From positions 186,001-250,000 of the forward strand of contig JAHLKX010000004.1 of assembly GCA_020444515.1 (NCBI GenBank): a stretch of DNA of 64,000 nucleotides. Reading direction: 5' to 3'. Below, in pieces: positions 46,328-55,190 of the stretch. Each line of letters starts with the position of its first letter. Positions within the stretch are counted from its first letter, which is position 1. The position numbers were made by a program, and so were the translations under genes. The notes beneath the pieces were generated by a model that did not search any database, was not told where the DNA came from, and saw nothing but the letters and a program-made list of their open reading frames with translations. The stretch comes from Bacteroidota bacterium. GTDB taxonomy: Bacteria; Bacteroidota; Bacteroidia; Bacteroidales; JAADJA01.

Positions 46328-47461
46328 ATGATCAACGACAGCGACATATCATTTATGAAACGGGCCATGGAACTGGCTGCTCTAGGAGCGGGATTTGTCA
46401 ATCCCAATCCCAAGGTTGGTGCCGTTTTAACCAAAAACAACCAGGTCATCGCAGAAGGCTATCATCAGCATTATGGAGGTCCTCACGCCGAAATCAACGC
46501 ATTGAATCATGCAACTGGCGACGTTTCTGAGGCTACACTGTATGTTACCATGGAGCCCTGCAATCACTATGGAAAGACACCTCCCTGCACCGACCGCATC
46601 ATTGAAGAAAAGATCAAGCGGGTGGTAATAGGAACAAAAGATCCCAATATCAAGGTTTTCGAAAATGGTATCGCTCAGTTGCGGGAAGCAGGAATAATTG
46701 TTGACATAATAGAAGGTGAATTGCAACGTGATATCATGAAGATGAATGAGATCTACAACCATTACATCCAGACCGGTCTCCCCTTTACAGCCTTGAAATC
46801 AGCCATGACCCTGGATGGTAAAATTGCAACTTATAGCGGGTATTCCAAATGGATCACCAATGAAAAATCAAGGGCCATGGTTCATGAACTAAGGCATTAT
46901 TACTCCGCTATCATGGTTGGGGTCAATACCATTATCAAGGATAATCCGGCGCTTACCGACCGGTCGAAGCATGCAGTGAGCAATCATCCACTGCGGGTCA
47001 TTGTGGATTCCAGCGGAAGAACGCCCATGAATGCAGAAGTACTGAACACGAAAAGAGCACCAACCTTAATAGCGGTAACCCAAAAGGCCTCCGCAGATTT
47101 TATGGAAAAGATCAAAGATCGGGGGGCATCTGTCATGGTTTGTCCCGAAAAAGACCAAAAGGTCGACCTGGATTACCTGAGCAGGGAATTGGGGAAAATG
47201 AATATCGACAGTATTTTGCTGGAAGGAGGAAGCACACTTAATTTTTCTGCCCTTGAGGCAGGCATCGTCCAAAAGATTTTTGCATTCATATCGCCCAAGT
47301 TGTTGGGTGGCCGGGAAGCATTTACACCCGTGGGTGGACAGGGATTTGAAAAAATGGAACAGGCCATTACGCTCAATGTGGATAGCATTCACCGCTTCGA
47401 CGAAGACATCATGATTGAAGCTTACTTAATGAAAATAAAAGATGTTCACAGGAATCATTGA
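46328..47461 (+). CDS. ribD: Bifunctional riboflavin deaminase/reductase
   Basis: The 377-aa enzyme carries out two steps of riboflavin synthesis after GTP cyclohydrolase II. The N-terminal deaminase (about 1-145) has FMKRAMELAALGAGFVNPNP, HAEINALNHATGD (zinc His and catalytic Glu) and EPCNHYGKTPPCTDRI (two zinc Cys). The C-terminal reductase (about 155-370) has SAMTLDGKIATYSG, RALVDSSG-type strand LRVIVDSSGRTP, and SILLEGGSTLNFS, which binds NADPH. Starting at 46328 gives the usual short lead-in before FMKRAMELA. The last 20 bases overlap ribE, which suggests coupling. Confidence 0.95.
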   Translation: MINDSDISFMKRAMELAALGAGFVNPNPKVGAVLTKNNQVIAEGYHQHYGGPHAEINALNHATGDVSEATLYVTMEPCNHYGKTPPCTDRIIEEKIKRVVIGTKDPNIKVFENGIAQLREAGIIVDIIEGELQRDIMKMNEIYNHYIQTGLPFTALKSAMTLDGKIATYSGYSKWITNEKSRAMVHELRHYYSAIMVGVNTIIKDNPALTDRSKHAVSNHPLRVIVDSSGRTPMNAEVLNTKRAPTLIAVTQKASADFMEKIKDRGASVMVCPEKDQKVDLDYLSRELGKMNIDSILLEGGSTLNFSALEAGIVQKIFAFISPKLLGGREAFTPVGGQGFEKMEQAITLNVDSIHRFDEDIMIEAYLMKIKDVHRNH

Positions 47462-48089
47462 AGAAACAGGTGTTATTCAAAAGATCAGCCGGGGAGAATC
47501 CTCTGCCAGGCTTCAAATTCGTGCCCGAAAAGTACTGGAAGATTTGAAGGTGGGCGATAGCATCAACACCAATGGGACCTGTTTGACAGTGACCCGTTTT
47601 GATCAACAATCAATGGAAGTGGATGTGATGACCGAAACCATGAAGCGAACCAATCTTCGGCTGTTGCAACCTGGCTCGGAAGTGAACCTGGAGCGTGCAC
47701 TGCAGGTCAACAGCAGGCTGGGCGGCCATATGGTGAGTGGACACATTGATGGAACCGGGATCATTACCTCCTATCGCAGGGAAGACATCGCTACCTGGGT
47801 AACCATCCATGCCCATCATGAGATCATGCATTACATTGTTTTCAAGGGCAGTGTGGCCATCGACGGGATCAGTCTGACGGTGGCAAAAATTGCAGCTGAG
47901 ACTTTTGACGTATCCATCATCCCCCACACATCAGGAGAAACAACCCTGCTGAGGAAAAAGGTGGGCGATGAAGTGAATATTGAATGCGATATCATTGGCA
48001 AATACGTTGAAAAATTCCTGATAAAGCAGGAACCTTCGAAAAATAAAATCGACTATGACTTTTTACGAGAACACGGCTTTACAGACTAA
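47442..48089 (+). CDS. ribE: Riboflavin synthase alpha chain
   Basis: The 215-aa enzyme dismutates two 6,7-dimethyl-8-ribityllumazine molecules to riboflavin. It has the two similar lumazine-binding halves: [20 protein letters not shown] opens the first with [20 protein letters not shown], and [20 protein letters not shown] opens the second with [20 protein letters not shown]. The C-terminal [17 protein letters not shown] is the trimerisation helix region. The start overlaps the end of ribD by 20 bp; the stop lies 4 bp before ribBA. Confidence 0.96.
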   Translation: MFTGIIEETGVIQKISRGESSARLQIRARKVLEDLKVGDSINTNGTCLTVTRFDQQSMEVDVMTETMKRTNLRLLQPGSEVNLERALQVNSRLGGHMVSGHIDGTGIITSYRREDIATWVTIHAHHEIMHYIVFKGSVAIDGISLTVAKIAAETFDVSIIPHTSGETTLLRKKVGDEVNIECDIIGKYVEKFLIKQEPSKNKIDYDFLREHGFTD

Positions 48090-48093
48090 AAAA

Positions 48094-49305
48094 ATGGAAG
48101 AAACTGGTTTTAATACAATTGAAGAGGCACTGGAAGATATCCGACAGGGAAAAATGGTGGTGGTGGTGGATGATAAGCGTCGGGAAAATGAAGGCGACCT
48201 GGTGATGGCAGCAGAAAAAGTGACACCAAAAGCCATCAATTTCATGGCCAAATACGGAGGTGGCCTCATCTGTATGCCCATTGTCAAAGAGCGCTTAAGA
48301 GAACTGAGCATCGGGATGATGGTAGCAGAAAATACAGATACCCATAAAACAGCCTTCACCGTTTCGGTGGATGCCAGTGACACCAAAACAGGGATATCCG
48401 CCCATGAAAGAGCACATACCATCCAAAAGATCATCAATCCTACCTCCTCCCCTGCTGATTTTAATAAACCAGGGCATGTATTCCCTTTGGAATATAAAAA
48501 GGGTGGCGTGCTTGTAAGGGCAGGCCATACCGAAGCAGCCGTTGACCTGGCCCAACTGGCCAGCATGTATCCGGCCGGAGTTATTTGCGAGATCATGAAT
48601 GAAGATGGCAGCATGGCACGGGTTCCGGAATTAAAGAAATATGTCAAAAAACACAACTTGAAACTGATCACCATTGCCGATCTGATTGATTACCGGCGGC
48701 GTCATGAAAAACTGGTGGAGCGGGTTTCAGAAGTCAAGCTTCCAACGCGCTACGGTTCCTTCACAGCCATCGGATACAGGGATAAAATCACACAGGAAGA
48801 ACACATCGCTTTGGTCATGGGTGAAATCACTGCTGAAGAACCGATCCTTACCAGGGTTCATTCGGAATGTTTAACGGGGGATGTTTTCGGATCTGAACGA
48901 TGCGATTGCGGTGATCAGTTGCAAGAGGCACTGCTGCGGATCAGTCAGGAGGGGAAAGGTATCTTGTTATACATGCGCCAGGAAGGAAGGGGTATTGGCT
49001 TGCTGAACAAGCTTAAAGCATATCATTTGCAGGATCATGGAATGGATACCGTAGAAGCCAATGAAGCACTCGGATTCCCGGCCGATCTAAGGGATTATGG
49101 GATCGGAGCTGAGATCATTGCAGACCTGGGCGCCCGTAAACTCAGGTTAATGACCAATAATCCAAAAAAGATCAGTGGAATATTCGGATTCGGACTAAAG
49201 ATCGTTGAGCGCATCCCCATTGAAACCGATCATAATAAAAACAACCATTTCTATCTTAATACCAAAAAGTTAAAAATGGGTCACATGTTAAATTTTGAAA
49301 ATTAA
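48094..49305 (+). CDS. ribBA: Bifunctional DHBP synthase / GTP cyclohydrolase II
   Basis: The start is placed at ATG 48094 ([20 protein letters not shown]), 4 bp after ribE; a longer frame from 48055 would overlap ribE for 35 bp and adds no conserved residues. The 403-aa protein makes both riboflavin precursors. Its N-terminal half (about 1-205) is DHBP synthase, with [27 protein letters not shown], and [20 protein letters not shown]. Its C-terminal half is GTP cyclohydrolase II, with [20 protein letters not shown] (three zinc-binding Cys), [18 protein letters not shown] and [20 protein letters not shown]. Both halves have their known catalytic residues. Confidence 0.96.
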   Translation: MEETGFNTIEEALEDIRQGKMVVVVDDKRRENEGDLVMAAEKVTPKAINFMAKYGGGLICMPIVKERLRELSIGMMVAENTDTHKTAFTVSVDASDTKTGISAHERAHTIQKIINPTSSPADFNKPGHVFPLEYKKGGVLVRAGHTEAAVDLAQLASMYPAGVICEIMNEDGSMARVPELKKYVKKHNLKLITIADLIDYRRRHEKLVERVSEVKLPTRYGSFTAIGYRDKITQEEHIALVMGEITAEEPILTRVHSECLTGDVFGSERCDCGDQLQEALLRISQEGKGILLYMRQEGRGIGLLNKLKAYHLQDHGMDTVEANEALGFPADLRDYGIGAEIIADLGARKLRLMTNNPKKISGIFGFGLKIVERIPIETDHNKNNHFYLNTKKLKMGHMLNFEN

Positions 49306-49310
49306 ACAAT

Positions 49311-49772
49311 ATGAAAGTTATTGAAGGAAAACTCAATGCCAAAGGGCTGAAATTCGGCCTGGTAGTCGGAAGATTTAATGAATTTATCAGCAGTAAATTG
49401 CTGGGCGGCGCCATGGATGCACTCCGTCGTCATGATGCAAATGAGGAAGACATTGAAATGGTCTGGGCACCGGGTTCCTATGAGATCCCATTACTCGCCA
49501 AAAAAATGGCCAAATCAGGTAAATATGATGCGGTGATCTGCCTGGGCGCTGTTATTCGTGGAGCTACCCCCCATTTTGACTTTGTGGCCAATGAGGTTGC
49601 AAAAGGAATTGCGCAGGTTTCGCTCGAAACCGAAGTACCTGTCATTTTCGGGGTATTGACGACCGATAATATTGAGCAAGCCATTGAAAGAGCCGGAACA
49701 AAATCAGGCAACAAAGGCTTTGATGCAGCCATGGCTGCTATTGAAATGGGGACACTGATGAAGGAAGTGTAA
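49311..49772 (+). CDS. ribH: 6,7-dimethyl-8-ribityllumazine synthase
   Basis: The 153-aa enzyme joins DHBP and the pyrimidine product of RibD to lumazine and normally forms capsids of 60 subunits. Family motifs appear in order: [56 protein letters not shown] with the catalytic His of TPHFDF, and [20 protein letters not shown] with the phosphate site, then [17 protein letters not shown]. It lies 5 bp after ribBA and is the last gene of the riboflavin operon. Confidence 0.96.
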   Translation: MKVIEGKLNAKGLKFGLVVGRFNEFISSKLLGGAMDALRRHDANEEDIEMVWAPGSYEIPLLAKKMAKSGKYDAVICLGAVIRGATPHFDFVANEVAKGIAQVSLETEVPVIFGVLTTDNIEQAIERAGTKSGNKGFDAAMAAIEMGTLMKEV

Positions 49773-49844
49773 ATCCTTGTCAATTTTAGCAATTATTTGC
49801 ACTTCTAATTCTCATCAATAGGACTTAAGCTGTCGGGATTAAAA

Positions 49845-50318
49845 TTAATAATCCAGGGTTATGATCCGTCCTTTTGTGAAATTAAAGAATACCTCTTTAT
49901 TGGCTGTTTGTATCCCTTCAATAAGGTCTTCAGGGTTGAAGCCTGCAACTTTCAAACAGGTTGGACAGGCATAAACACCTACATTCTTGCCGAGTAATTG
50001 TTGCAAATAGGTTCGAAATGAATCGAATCCATCGAAGCTTAGATCTTCTGCATCTTTTACAAGCAATTCCACTGCATGAATATCCATGTAGACCAAAACA
50101 TCTTTGTCCTCTGCCATTAAAACCGCCATTTGCATCGGCATCAATACCCGGTGTGGGTCATTATAACCTTCAGTGATATGGATAAAAACACCATCTTTAA
50201 CCTGCTCGGATTGGACTTCCTGAATTTGTGATGCATCTTTGGTCTTTTGCGTTTCTACAGGTTGATTACATGAAACAGCCAATAGCCCGGCAATGATAAA
50301 TAAACTAAAATTTTTCAT
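49845..50318 (-). CDS. DsrE-family lipoprotein
   Basis: The 157-aa product has a lipoprotein signal (MKNFSLFIIAGLLAVSCNQP; lipobox AVSC), so the fold should sit in the periplasm or at a membrane face. The mature part, about 45-155, has the DsrE/DsrF-like layout: HITEGYNDPHRVLMPMQMAV, LVYMDIHAVELLVKD and a conserved Cys loop GVYACPTCLKVAGF with two cysteines three apart. DsrE proteins transfer persulfide sulfur or respond to it through such a Cys. The gene points towards the riboflavin operon, separated by 72 bp, and lies downstream of the rubrerythrin gene, 190 bp away, on the same strand. Confidence 0.8.
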   Translation of the reverse strand: MKNFSLFIIAGLLAVSCNQPVETQKTKDASQIQEVQSEQVKDGVFIHITEGYNDPHRVLMPMQMAVLMAEDKDVLVYMDIHAVELLVKDAEDLSFDGFDSFRTYLQQLLGKNVGVYACPTCLKVAGFNPEDLIEGIQTANKEVFFNFTKGRIITLDY

Positions 50319-50509
50319 GGTAATATATCTTTAATTCAAACTATTAAATCCCGGTTAAAAAAGTAAATATACAATTAAAAGGATAAACGCTGTGGCATTT
50401 TTAATATAAAATGATACCGCTCTTTATTTTTATAAAATACAAAAAGATTTCAAACTCAGATGCAAATATCCGGGATACTTATAATTGTAAAATTTTATAA
50501 AATCGTGCA

Positions 50510-50968
50510 CTAATTATCCTTTAGCACCACTTCATCATATTCCAGCTCAAACCGCAGTTTATGCCGTGATTCTTCCTGTGCCAGACTGTCGAACAGGGAG
50601 CGCAACAACTGGTTGGAAACTTTTGCTGCCAGGTTGGAATAAAGCTTAAAGGCTGTTTTTTCCTTTTTCATCGCTACGATGAGTGCTTCCTGATAGCTCA
50701 TGCCCGGGTGGGGTTCCACATCGACAAGGTAATCACCTACCTTTATGTCCTGCACTTCTTTTGGTGTAAATTTAAACTGCCCGCTGCTTTGGATGTTTTG
50801 TAACCTCTTTTTATGGCCCCGTTCTTCGTTGGCAAATTGCGCGAAGACTTTTTTCATTTCCGGGTTGCGGGCAGTTTCGGAAAGACCGGTATAAAGATCC
50901 ACGCTTTCCTGTTCACGGCCGATGGCAAATTGTAATATCTCATCGGATGTTTTGAATTCCTGGTTCAT
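50510..50968 (-). CDS. Rubrerythrin-like ferritin-family protein
   Basis: The 152-aa protein has two helical halves with the di-iron ligands of the ferritin-like fold: EILQFAIGREQESVDLYTGL (Glu), FAQFANEERGHKKRLQNI (ExxH), MKKEKTAFKLYSNLAAKV and SLFDSLAQEESRHKLRFELE (Glu and His). A C-terminal rubredoxin domain is absent, so it needs an outside electron donor. Rubrerythrins reduce peroxide in anaerobes. It starts 19 bp after the FAD subunit of the complex and is probably the last gene of that transcript, which suggests a protective role beside oxygen-sensitive Fe-S clusters. Confidence 0.88.
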   Translation of the reverse strand: MNQEFKTSDEILQFAIGREQESVDLYTGLSETARNPEMKKVFAQFANEERGHKKRLQNIQSSGQFKFTPKEVQDIKVGDYLVDVEPHPGMSYQEALIVAMKKEKTAFKLYSNLAAKVSNQLLRSLFDSLAQEESRHKLRFELEYDEVVLKDN

Positions 50969-50987
50969 GGTTTCTCAATTTTTCTGT

Positions 50988-52775
50988 TTAATTGTTTTTA
51001 TTTAATAAGGCATCAATTCCTCTGGCAGCAGTATGTCCGTCTGCAATTGCGCTGATGGCATCGGCTGTTTTATTCACAGAGTCACCACCGGCGAACAACC
51101 GTTCGATGGAAGTTTGTCTGTGTTCGTTGGTAACTACCCGACCCCGTTCGATCTTCAGTTTTTCGAGCCAATCAGTTCCAAGGAAATCGTAATAACCTTC
51201 CTGTCCGATGGCACCGATAACCGTGCTCACTTCAAGAACGTTCTCGCTCCCTTCGATGGGAACCGGTTTCGGTCGGCGTCCTTTGGGATCATCCACCATT
51301 TCTGCCATCAGGTATTCAATTCCTGTCACTTTTCCTGTTTTATCTTTAATAATGCGGGTAGGGATCGTCTGCGGTTCAATATGAATGCCTTCCTGTTCAC
51401 AACCTTCGATTTCCTCCGGGTCGGAGGGCATATCCACGATCCGACGCCGATAAAGTACCGTAACTTCAGCACCCAGACGGCGACTCACGCGGGCAGCATC
51501 CATGGCCACATTTCCACCACCGATCACAGCCACATGATGGCCAAGTTCTGGCTTTTTACCTTCATTCACCTCCCGAAGGAAATCGATGGCCTGAATGGAA
51601 CCGGGGCCTTCTTCCCCTTCGATGGCGATTAAATAGGGTTTTTCAAAGCCGATGCCCATAAACACGGCATCGTATGCAGCATAAAGCTCATCGAACTTCA
51701 CTTCGCGACCGATCATGGTATTGAATTGAAACTGAACACCCATCTCCTCCAACAATCCGATCTCCTTCTCCAGCATATCCATTGGCAGGCGGTATTTGGG
51801 AATTCCATACATGGTCGCACCGCCGGGATGTTCTTTGGCCTCAAAAATCGTCACACGGTAACCCATGGTTCTCAGGTAATAGGCAGCGCTGATCCCGGAT
51901 GGACCGGCACCAATAATCGCAATGTGTTTTTTAGCTTCAGGCAACGAGTCCAATCCCAGTATCCGTTTATAGTCTTCGAAAGGTACATTGTCGGCAATAT
52001 ATCGCTTCAGCCAGCGAATGGCCAGCGCATCGCCCTTCACTCCTACCGAACAGACCTCCTCACAACGGTGCGTGCATACACGACCGCAAATTTCCGGTAA
52101 CGGATTGGTATCATACAGAAGCTGTAATCCTTTTTCCAGATCGCCATCCCGAATGGCTTTGATATAACCCGGGATATCCATATGTGCAGGACACGAAGCC
52201 ACACAAATCCCACATGATACACAACGGTCAGCTTCTTTCTCCGCTTGTTCCTTTGAATAACCCTTAACGATCTCTATGAAACTGGTGATCCGCGCATCAG
52301 GTTCGATCTCTTCCATTTCAACACGATCAGGATTATAGAGTGAGTATCCCGGGTTGGTCCAGCCTTTTTCACTGTTATCCCATGGTTTTTTATCCACACC
52401 GGGGATAAACCGAAAATCTTCCGGGTCATCCGAAATCCACGTATATTCATTCGACATGGTTAATGATCCGGTGGTACAGATATCCACACAGAGGGCGCAC
52501 CAACAGCACCTTCCGTAATCGACCAGGGGGCGAAGTCCGCTATCGCCTTTTTTGGTCTCGATCCCGTCCACGGGAACCAGATCAATGGCCTGGTTCTCGC
52601 ACACAGCTTCACAACTGCCGCAGCCGATACAGGCTTCCACATCATTTTTATGAAACCCCCGGTATCGGTCGGCTCCCGGCCTTTCGGAAAAAGGATCCTT
52701 CACCGTGACGGGCTTCTTAACGATGTTACTCCAGGCACTGAACGGGGTGATTATATCTTTGATCTTCATACTCAT
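50988..52775 (-). CDS. Fe-S/FAD/NAD(P)-binding oxidoreductase subunit of the membrane complex
   Basis: I start at ATG 52775 (MSMKIKDIITPF), 10 bp after the previous gene; a longer frame from 52856 would overlap that gene by 71 bp. The 595-aa protein joins two parts. The first (about 20-115) is NuoI-like with two 4Fe-4S sites, ACIGCGSCEAVCENQAIDL and RCCWCALCVDICTTGSLTM. The second is GltD/NfnB-like: DRCVSCGICVASCPAHMDI and ICGRVCTHRCEEVCSVGVKG bind clusters, IAIIGAGPSGISAAYYL binds FAD, VAVIGGGNVAMDAARVSRRL binds NAD(P) and LFAGGDSVNKTADAIS closes the FAD site. No NuoE, F or G is present, so this would be the electron entry or exit point to NAD(P)H. It shares an operon with the NuoBCDH-like subunits. 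Confidence 0.88.
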   Translation of the reverse strand: MSMKIKDIITPFSAWSNIVKKPVTVKDPFSERPGADRYRGFHKNDVEACIGCGSCEAVCENQAIDLVPVDGIETKKGDSGLRPLVDYGRCCWCALCVDICTTGSLTMSNEYTWISDDPEDFRFIPGVDKKPWDNSEKGWTNPGYSLYNPDRVEMEEIEPDARITSFIEIVKGYSKEQAEKEADRCVSCGICVASCPAHMDIPGYIKAIRDGDLEKGLQLLYDTNPLPEICGRVCTHRCEEVCSVGVKGDALAIRWLKRYIADNVPFEDYKRILGLDSLPEAKKHIAIIGAGPSGISAAYYLRTMGYRVTIFEAKEHPGGATMYGIPKYRLPMDMLEKEIGLLEEMGVQFQFNTMIGREVKFDELYAAYDAVFMGIGFEKPYLIAIEGEEGPGSIQAIDFLREVNEGKKPELGHHVAVIGGGNVAMDAARVSRRLGAEVTVLYRRRIVDMPSDPEEIEGCEQEGIHIEPQTIPTRIIKDKTGKVTGIEYLMAEMVDDPKGRRPKPVPIEGSENVLEVSTVIGAIGQEGYYDFLGTDWLEKLKIERGRVVTNEHRQTSIERLFAGGDSVNKTADAISAIADGHTAARGIDALLNKNN

Positions 52776-52785
52776 TTCTTCAAAA

Positions 52786-53991
52786 TTATCGTTCGATCTC
52801 AGGTGGACAGGTAGCCAGGGAAACCATGATGGCGCTGACATCTGAGATGTTGGCATTTACAAGTAATTTTTCCAGCAAAGCAATGGCGTGCGTATAACTC
52901 GGTCCGCGCAGGTTAATACGACGTGGATATTCGCTTCCATCGGCAACAGCAAAAAATCCGTATTCTCCGCGTGATGACTCACTTCTTACATAAGTCTGAC
53001 CTGTTGGGATCTTCCAGTTCAAGGCATTGGGAATTTTCCCGAGGATCTCACCGTCTTTTGGCATTTTATCCAGGATCTGGCGGATCATTTCCACACCATA
53101 TTTCAGGTCCATAAATCGCACCCAGGTACGGCTGTATATATCGCTGGCAGCCTCTTTATCTATATACGGTTCAAAATCTAATTGATCATAAACCAGGTAG
53201 GGATTGTCCTTGCGTACATCGCGGTTATAGCCGGCAGCGCGGGCATTCGGTCCGACGATCCCAAATTTATCAACCCACGAAGGATCAATGTAACCGGTTC
53301 CGATGGCTCGCTTTTTATACACTGCATTGTCAATCACCAGCCGTTTGAAACGGACCAGGAAATCGTCAATGGCGTTTAAATTGTTGATGAGCCGCTCTTT
53401 GAATCCTTCCGGCATTTTACCGCGCACACCGCCCGGAATGATATACATATGATAGATCCGTGCGCCGGTGAGCTCTTCAAACCGGTCGAGGATCAGGTCG
53501 CGGAGATAAACGCCCCACTGCACACCCAGTCCGAGTCCCATGGTACCGCCATTAGCTGGCAATAAACGGAGCAAGTTGGTGATCCTGGCCATTTCAAGGA
53601 TGAGTGTCCGCATCCATTGGGCATACTCCGGGACTTCAATATCGGAAAGCTCTTCCATCGCAGCCGCCAGGTTGTATTCATTGCTGTCGGGCTCGGGAAC
53701 GCACATCCTTACAACCGTTGGGAAACATTGCATCCAGGTACGACGCTCAAAGATCTTCTCAAATCCGCGGTGCAGGTAACCCACATGGGTTTTGGCTTCC
53801 ACCACCTCATCCCCGCAAAGGGTCAGTTCAAGCGACATATTACCGGTCACACCGGGATGGTTCGGTCCATGCCATACCTTTACATACTTCCCTGAATCAA
53901 GATCCAGTTGCATCTTCCCGTTCTCGTCCGGCTGTGGATAAGAACTCCGGTCGGGCTGGATCAATAGCTTGTGGTTATTGCTGTTACTCAT
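52786..53991 (-). CDS. NuoD / group 4 hydrogenase-like large subunit lacking NiFe ligands
   Basis: The 401-aa protein has the family's opening KVWHGPNHPGVTGNMSLEL and VGYLHRGFEKIFERRTWMQ, and later NLLRLLPANGGTMGLGLG, VRGKMPEGFKERLINNLNA and ARAAGYNRDVRKDNPYLVYD. The N-terminal NiFe motif CGIC is replaced by RMCVPEPDSNE (CxxE) and the C-terminal CxxC by ATCPPEIER (CxxE), so two of four metal ligands are gone, the same change at both ends. It therefore cannot carry a standard NiFe centre, yet differs from NuoD, which has none of the cysteines. This is what is expected of Mbx or Ehr-type complexes. Overlap with the next gene upstream is 8 bp. Confidence 0.88.
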   Translation of the reverse strand: MSNSNNHKLLIQPDRSSYPQPDENGKMQLDLDSGKYVKVWHGPNHPGVTGNMSLELTLCGDEVVEAKTHVGYLHRGFEKIFERRTWMQCFPTVVRMCVPEPDSNEYNLAAAMEELSDIEVPEYAQWMRTLILEMARITNLLRLLPANGGTMGLGLGVQWGVYLRDLILDRFEELTGARIYHMYIIPGGVRGKMPEGFKERLINNLNAIDDFLVRFKRLVIDNAVYKKRAIGTGYIDPSWVDKFGIVGPNARAAGYNRDVRKDNPYLVYDQLDFEPYIDKEAASDIYSRTWVRFMDLKYGVEMIRQILDKMPKDGEILGKIPNALNWKIPTGQTYVRSESSRGEYGFFAVADGSEYPRRINLRGPSYTHAIALLEKLLVNANISDVSAIMVSLATCPPEIER

Positions 53992-54511
53992 CGGGATACA
54001 ATTTTTGTTTCATATAAGCCGCCGGATCATGGGTTTCTCGGCCCGGTCTCGGGAAATAGGTTTCATTGGCATATTTCAGCGTATCGAATTCACGGCGCAT
54101 GGGCGGAATATTGTCCCAGCCTTCGAGGTTGAAACTTTCATCCACCCTTGGACTGCCCGGAAAATCGATGCCATACATCTCTTTCAGTTCGCGCTGATAA
54201 GTCCAGGCTTGTTCCCATAGGTGATGCGCCGAATGCATGGTAGCCTCTTCACGATTGATGTTCGTGCAGATAGAGATATCGGCGTGCAGTTCATAATTGT
54301 GAACAATATAATTGAGTTCAAAAACGCCTTTCTCCATCCAGTCGGCCACCGTGATCATCACCAGGTGCGTAAACCCTTCGGCATCGCGGAGGTAGGTCAC
54401 GGCGGGGATGGCCTGCTCTTTTCCGACTGTCACAAAATAGAGGTCATCGCGCTGCTTTTTCACAACCTTCACATCAAAAGTCCCCTGCAGGTGCTGAATG
54501 ATCTTTTCCAT
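53984..54511 (-). CDS. NuoC-like 30-kDa subunit of the membrane complex
   Basis: The 175-aa product matches the complex I 30-kDa subunit: YLRDAEGFTHLVMITVADWM, GVFELNYIVHNYELHADISI and then SAHHLWEQAWTYQRELKEMY and GIDFPGSPRVDESFNLEGWD, which cover the family signature EREvyDmfGI.F.GhPd..R in a diverged form (RELKEMYGIDFPGSP). Typical R-x-L near the end of the signature is less clear. It lacks metal ligands, as in the family, and joins the NuoD- and NuoB-like subunits in the peripheral arm. It overlaps the NuoD-like gene by 8 bp and follows the NuoB-like gene by 5 bp. Confidence 0.88.
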   Translation of the reverse strand: MEKIIQHLQGTFDVKVVKKQRDDLYFVTVGKEQAIPAVTYLRDAEGFTHLVMITVADWMEKGVFELNYIVHNYELHADISICTNINREEATMHSAHHLWEQAWTYQRELKEMYGIDFPGSPRVDESFNLEGWDNIPPMRREFDTLKYANETYFPRPGRETHDPAAYMKQKLYPDE

Positions 54512-54516
54512 AGCAA

Positions 54517-55179
54517 CTACCAGTTATAATCGGGCATATTCCAGTCCCGAATGATCTTTTTCTGATTTTTTTTATACGTTTCAAAGTTCTCGGCATAGAG
54601 ATTGGCTCCTTCGGCTTTCCCGGCTTTGATCCGTTTTTTCAGGGCTTCAAATCCGGCCAGGATCGCTTCCGGGCGAGGCATACAACCGGCCACATACACA
54701 TCCACCGGCATGTATTTATCCAATCGGTTGATGGTGTTGTAGCTATCGAAATACATCCCGCCATTGATGGTGCAGCTTCCGAGTGCCATTACAAATTTGG
54801 GATTCTGCATCTGCTCATAACTGCGGATGGCCCGTTTCAACGTTTTCACACTCAGGTAACCCGAAATGATCATCAGGTTTGCCTGACGTGGTGTCGGGCG
54901 CATTTGCACGCCAAAACGGTAAGCATCAAAACGGGGTGTGAGCAATGGATAAAGCTCAATGCTTCCACAGCCCGTTCCAAAACCAAGCACCCAAATACTC
55001 TCTGCACGTGCCCAATTGAAAAAACTCTCAAATATCTTCGCCCGTTTCGGCTCGTGCTTTTTGGGCAGTGCATCACAGAAATAATCCTGAATGGGATCGA
55101 CGGTGATGTCTTCGCCGTTGGGGCCGATAACGGTACGTTTGGTTAAATCGGGGTCTGTAAATATTTTTTTGTCTTCCAT
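54517..55179 (-). CDS. NuoB / hydrogenase small subunit-like Fe-S protein
   Basis: The 220-aa protein follows the NuoB line: ARAESIWVLGFGTGCGSIEL, MRPTPRQANLMIISGYLSVK, PKFVMALGSCTINGGMYFDS and MPVDVYVAGCMPRPEAILAG. Complex I has two adjacent Cys (CC) at the first site and hydrogenases have CxxC; this protein has a single Cys in TGCGSIE. With the Cys of GSCTINGG and AGCMPRP, only three of four usual ligands of the proximal 4Fe-4S cluster are visible. The cluster may use another residue, or be altered. It is 11 bp after the NuoH-like gene. Confidence 0.88.
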   Translation of the reverse strand: MEDKKIFTDPDLTKRTVIGPNGEDITVDPIQDYFCDALPKKHEPKRAKIFESFFNWARAESIWVLGFGTGCGSIELYPLLTPRFDAYRFGVQMRPTPRQANLMIISGYLSVKTLKRAIRSYEQMQNPKFVMALGSCTINGGMYFDSYNTINRLDKYMPVDVYVAGCMPRPEAILAGFEALKKRIKAGKAEGANLYAENFETYKKNQKKIIRDWNMPDYNW

Positions 55180-55190
55180 GTCAAATTCAA

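Noticed and set aside
48055..48093. Upstream ATG for ribBA
   Set aside because: It overlaps ribE by 35 bp and adds residues not found in the family; ATG at 48094 follows ribE by 4 bp.
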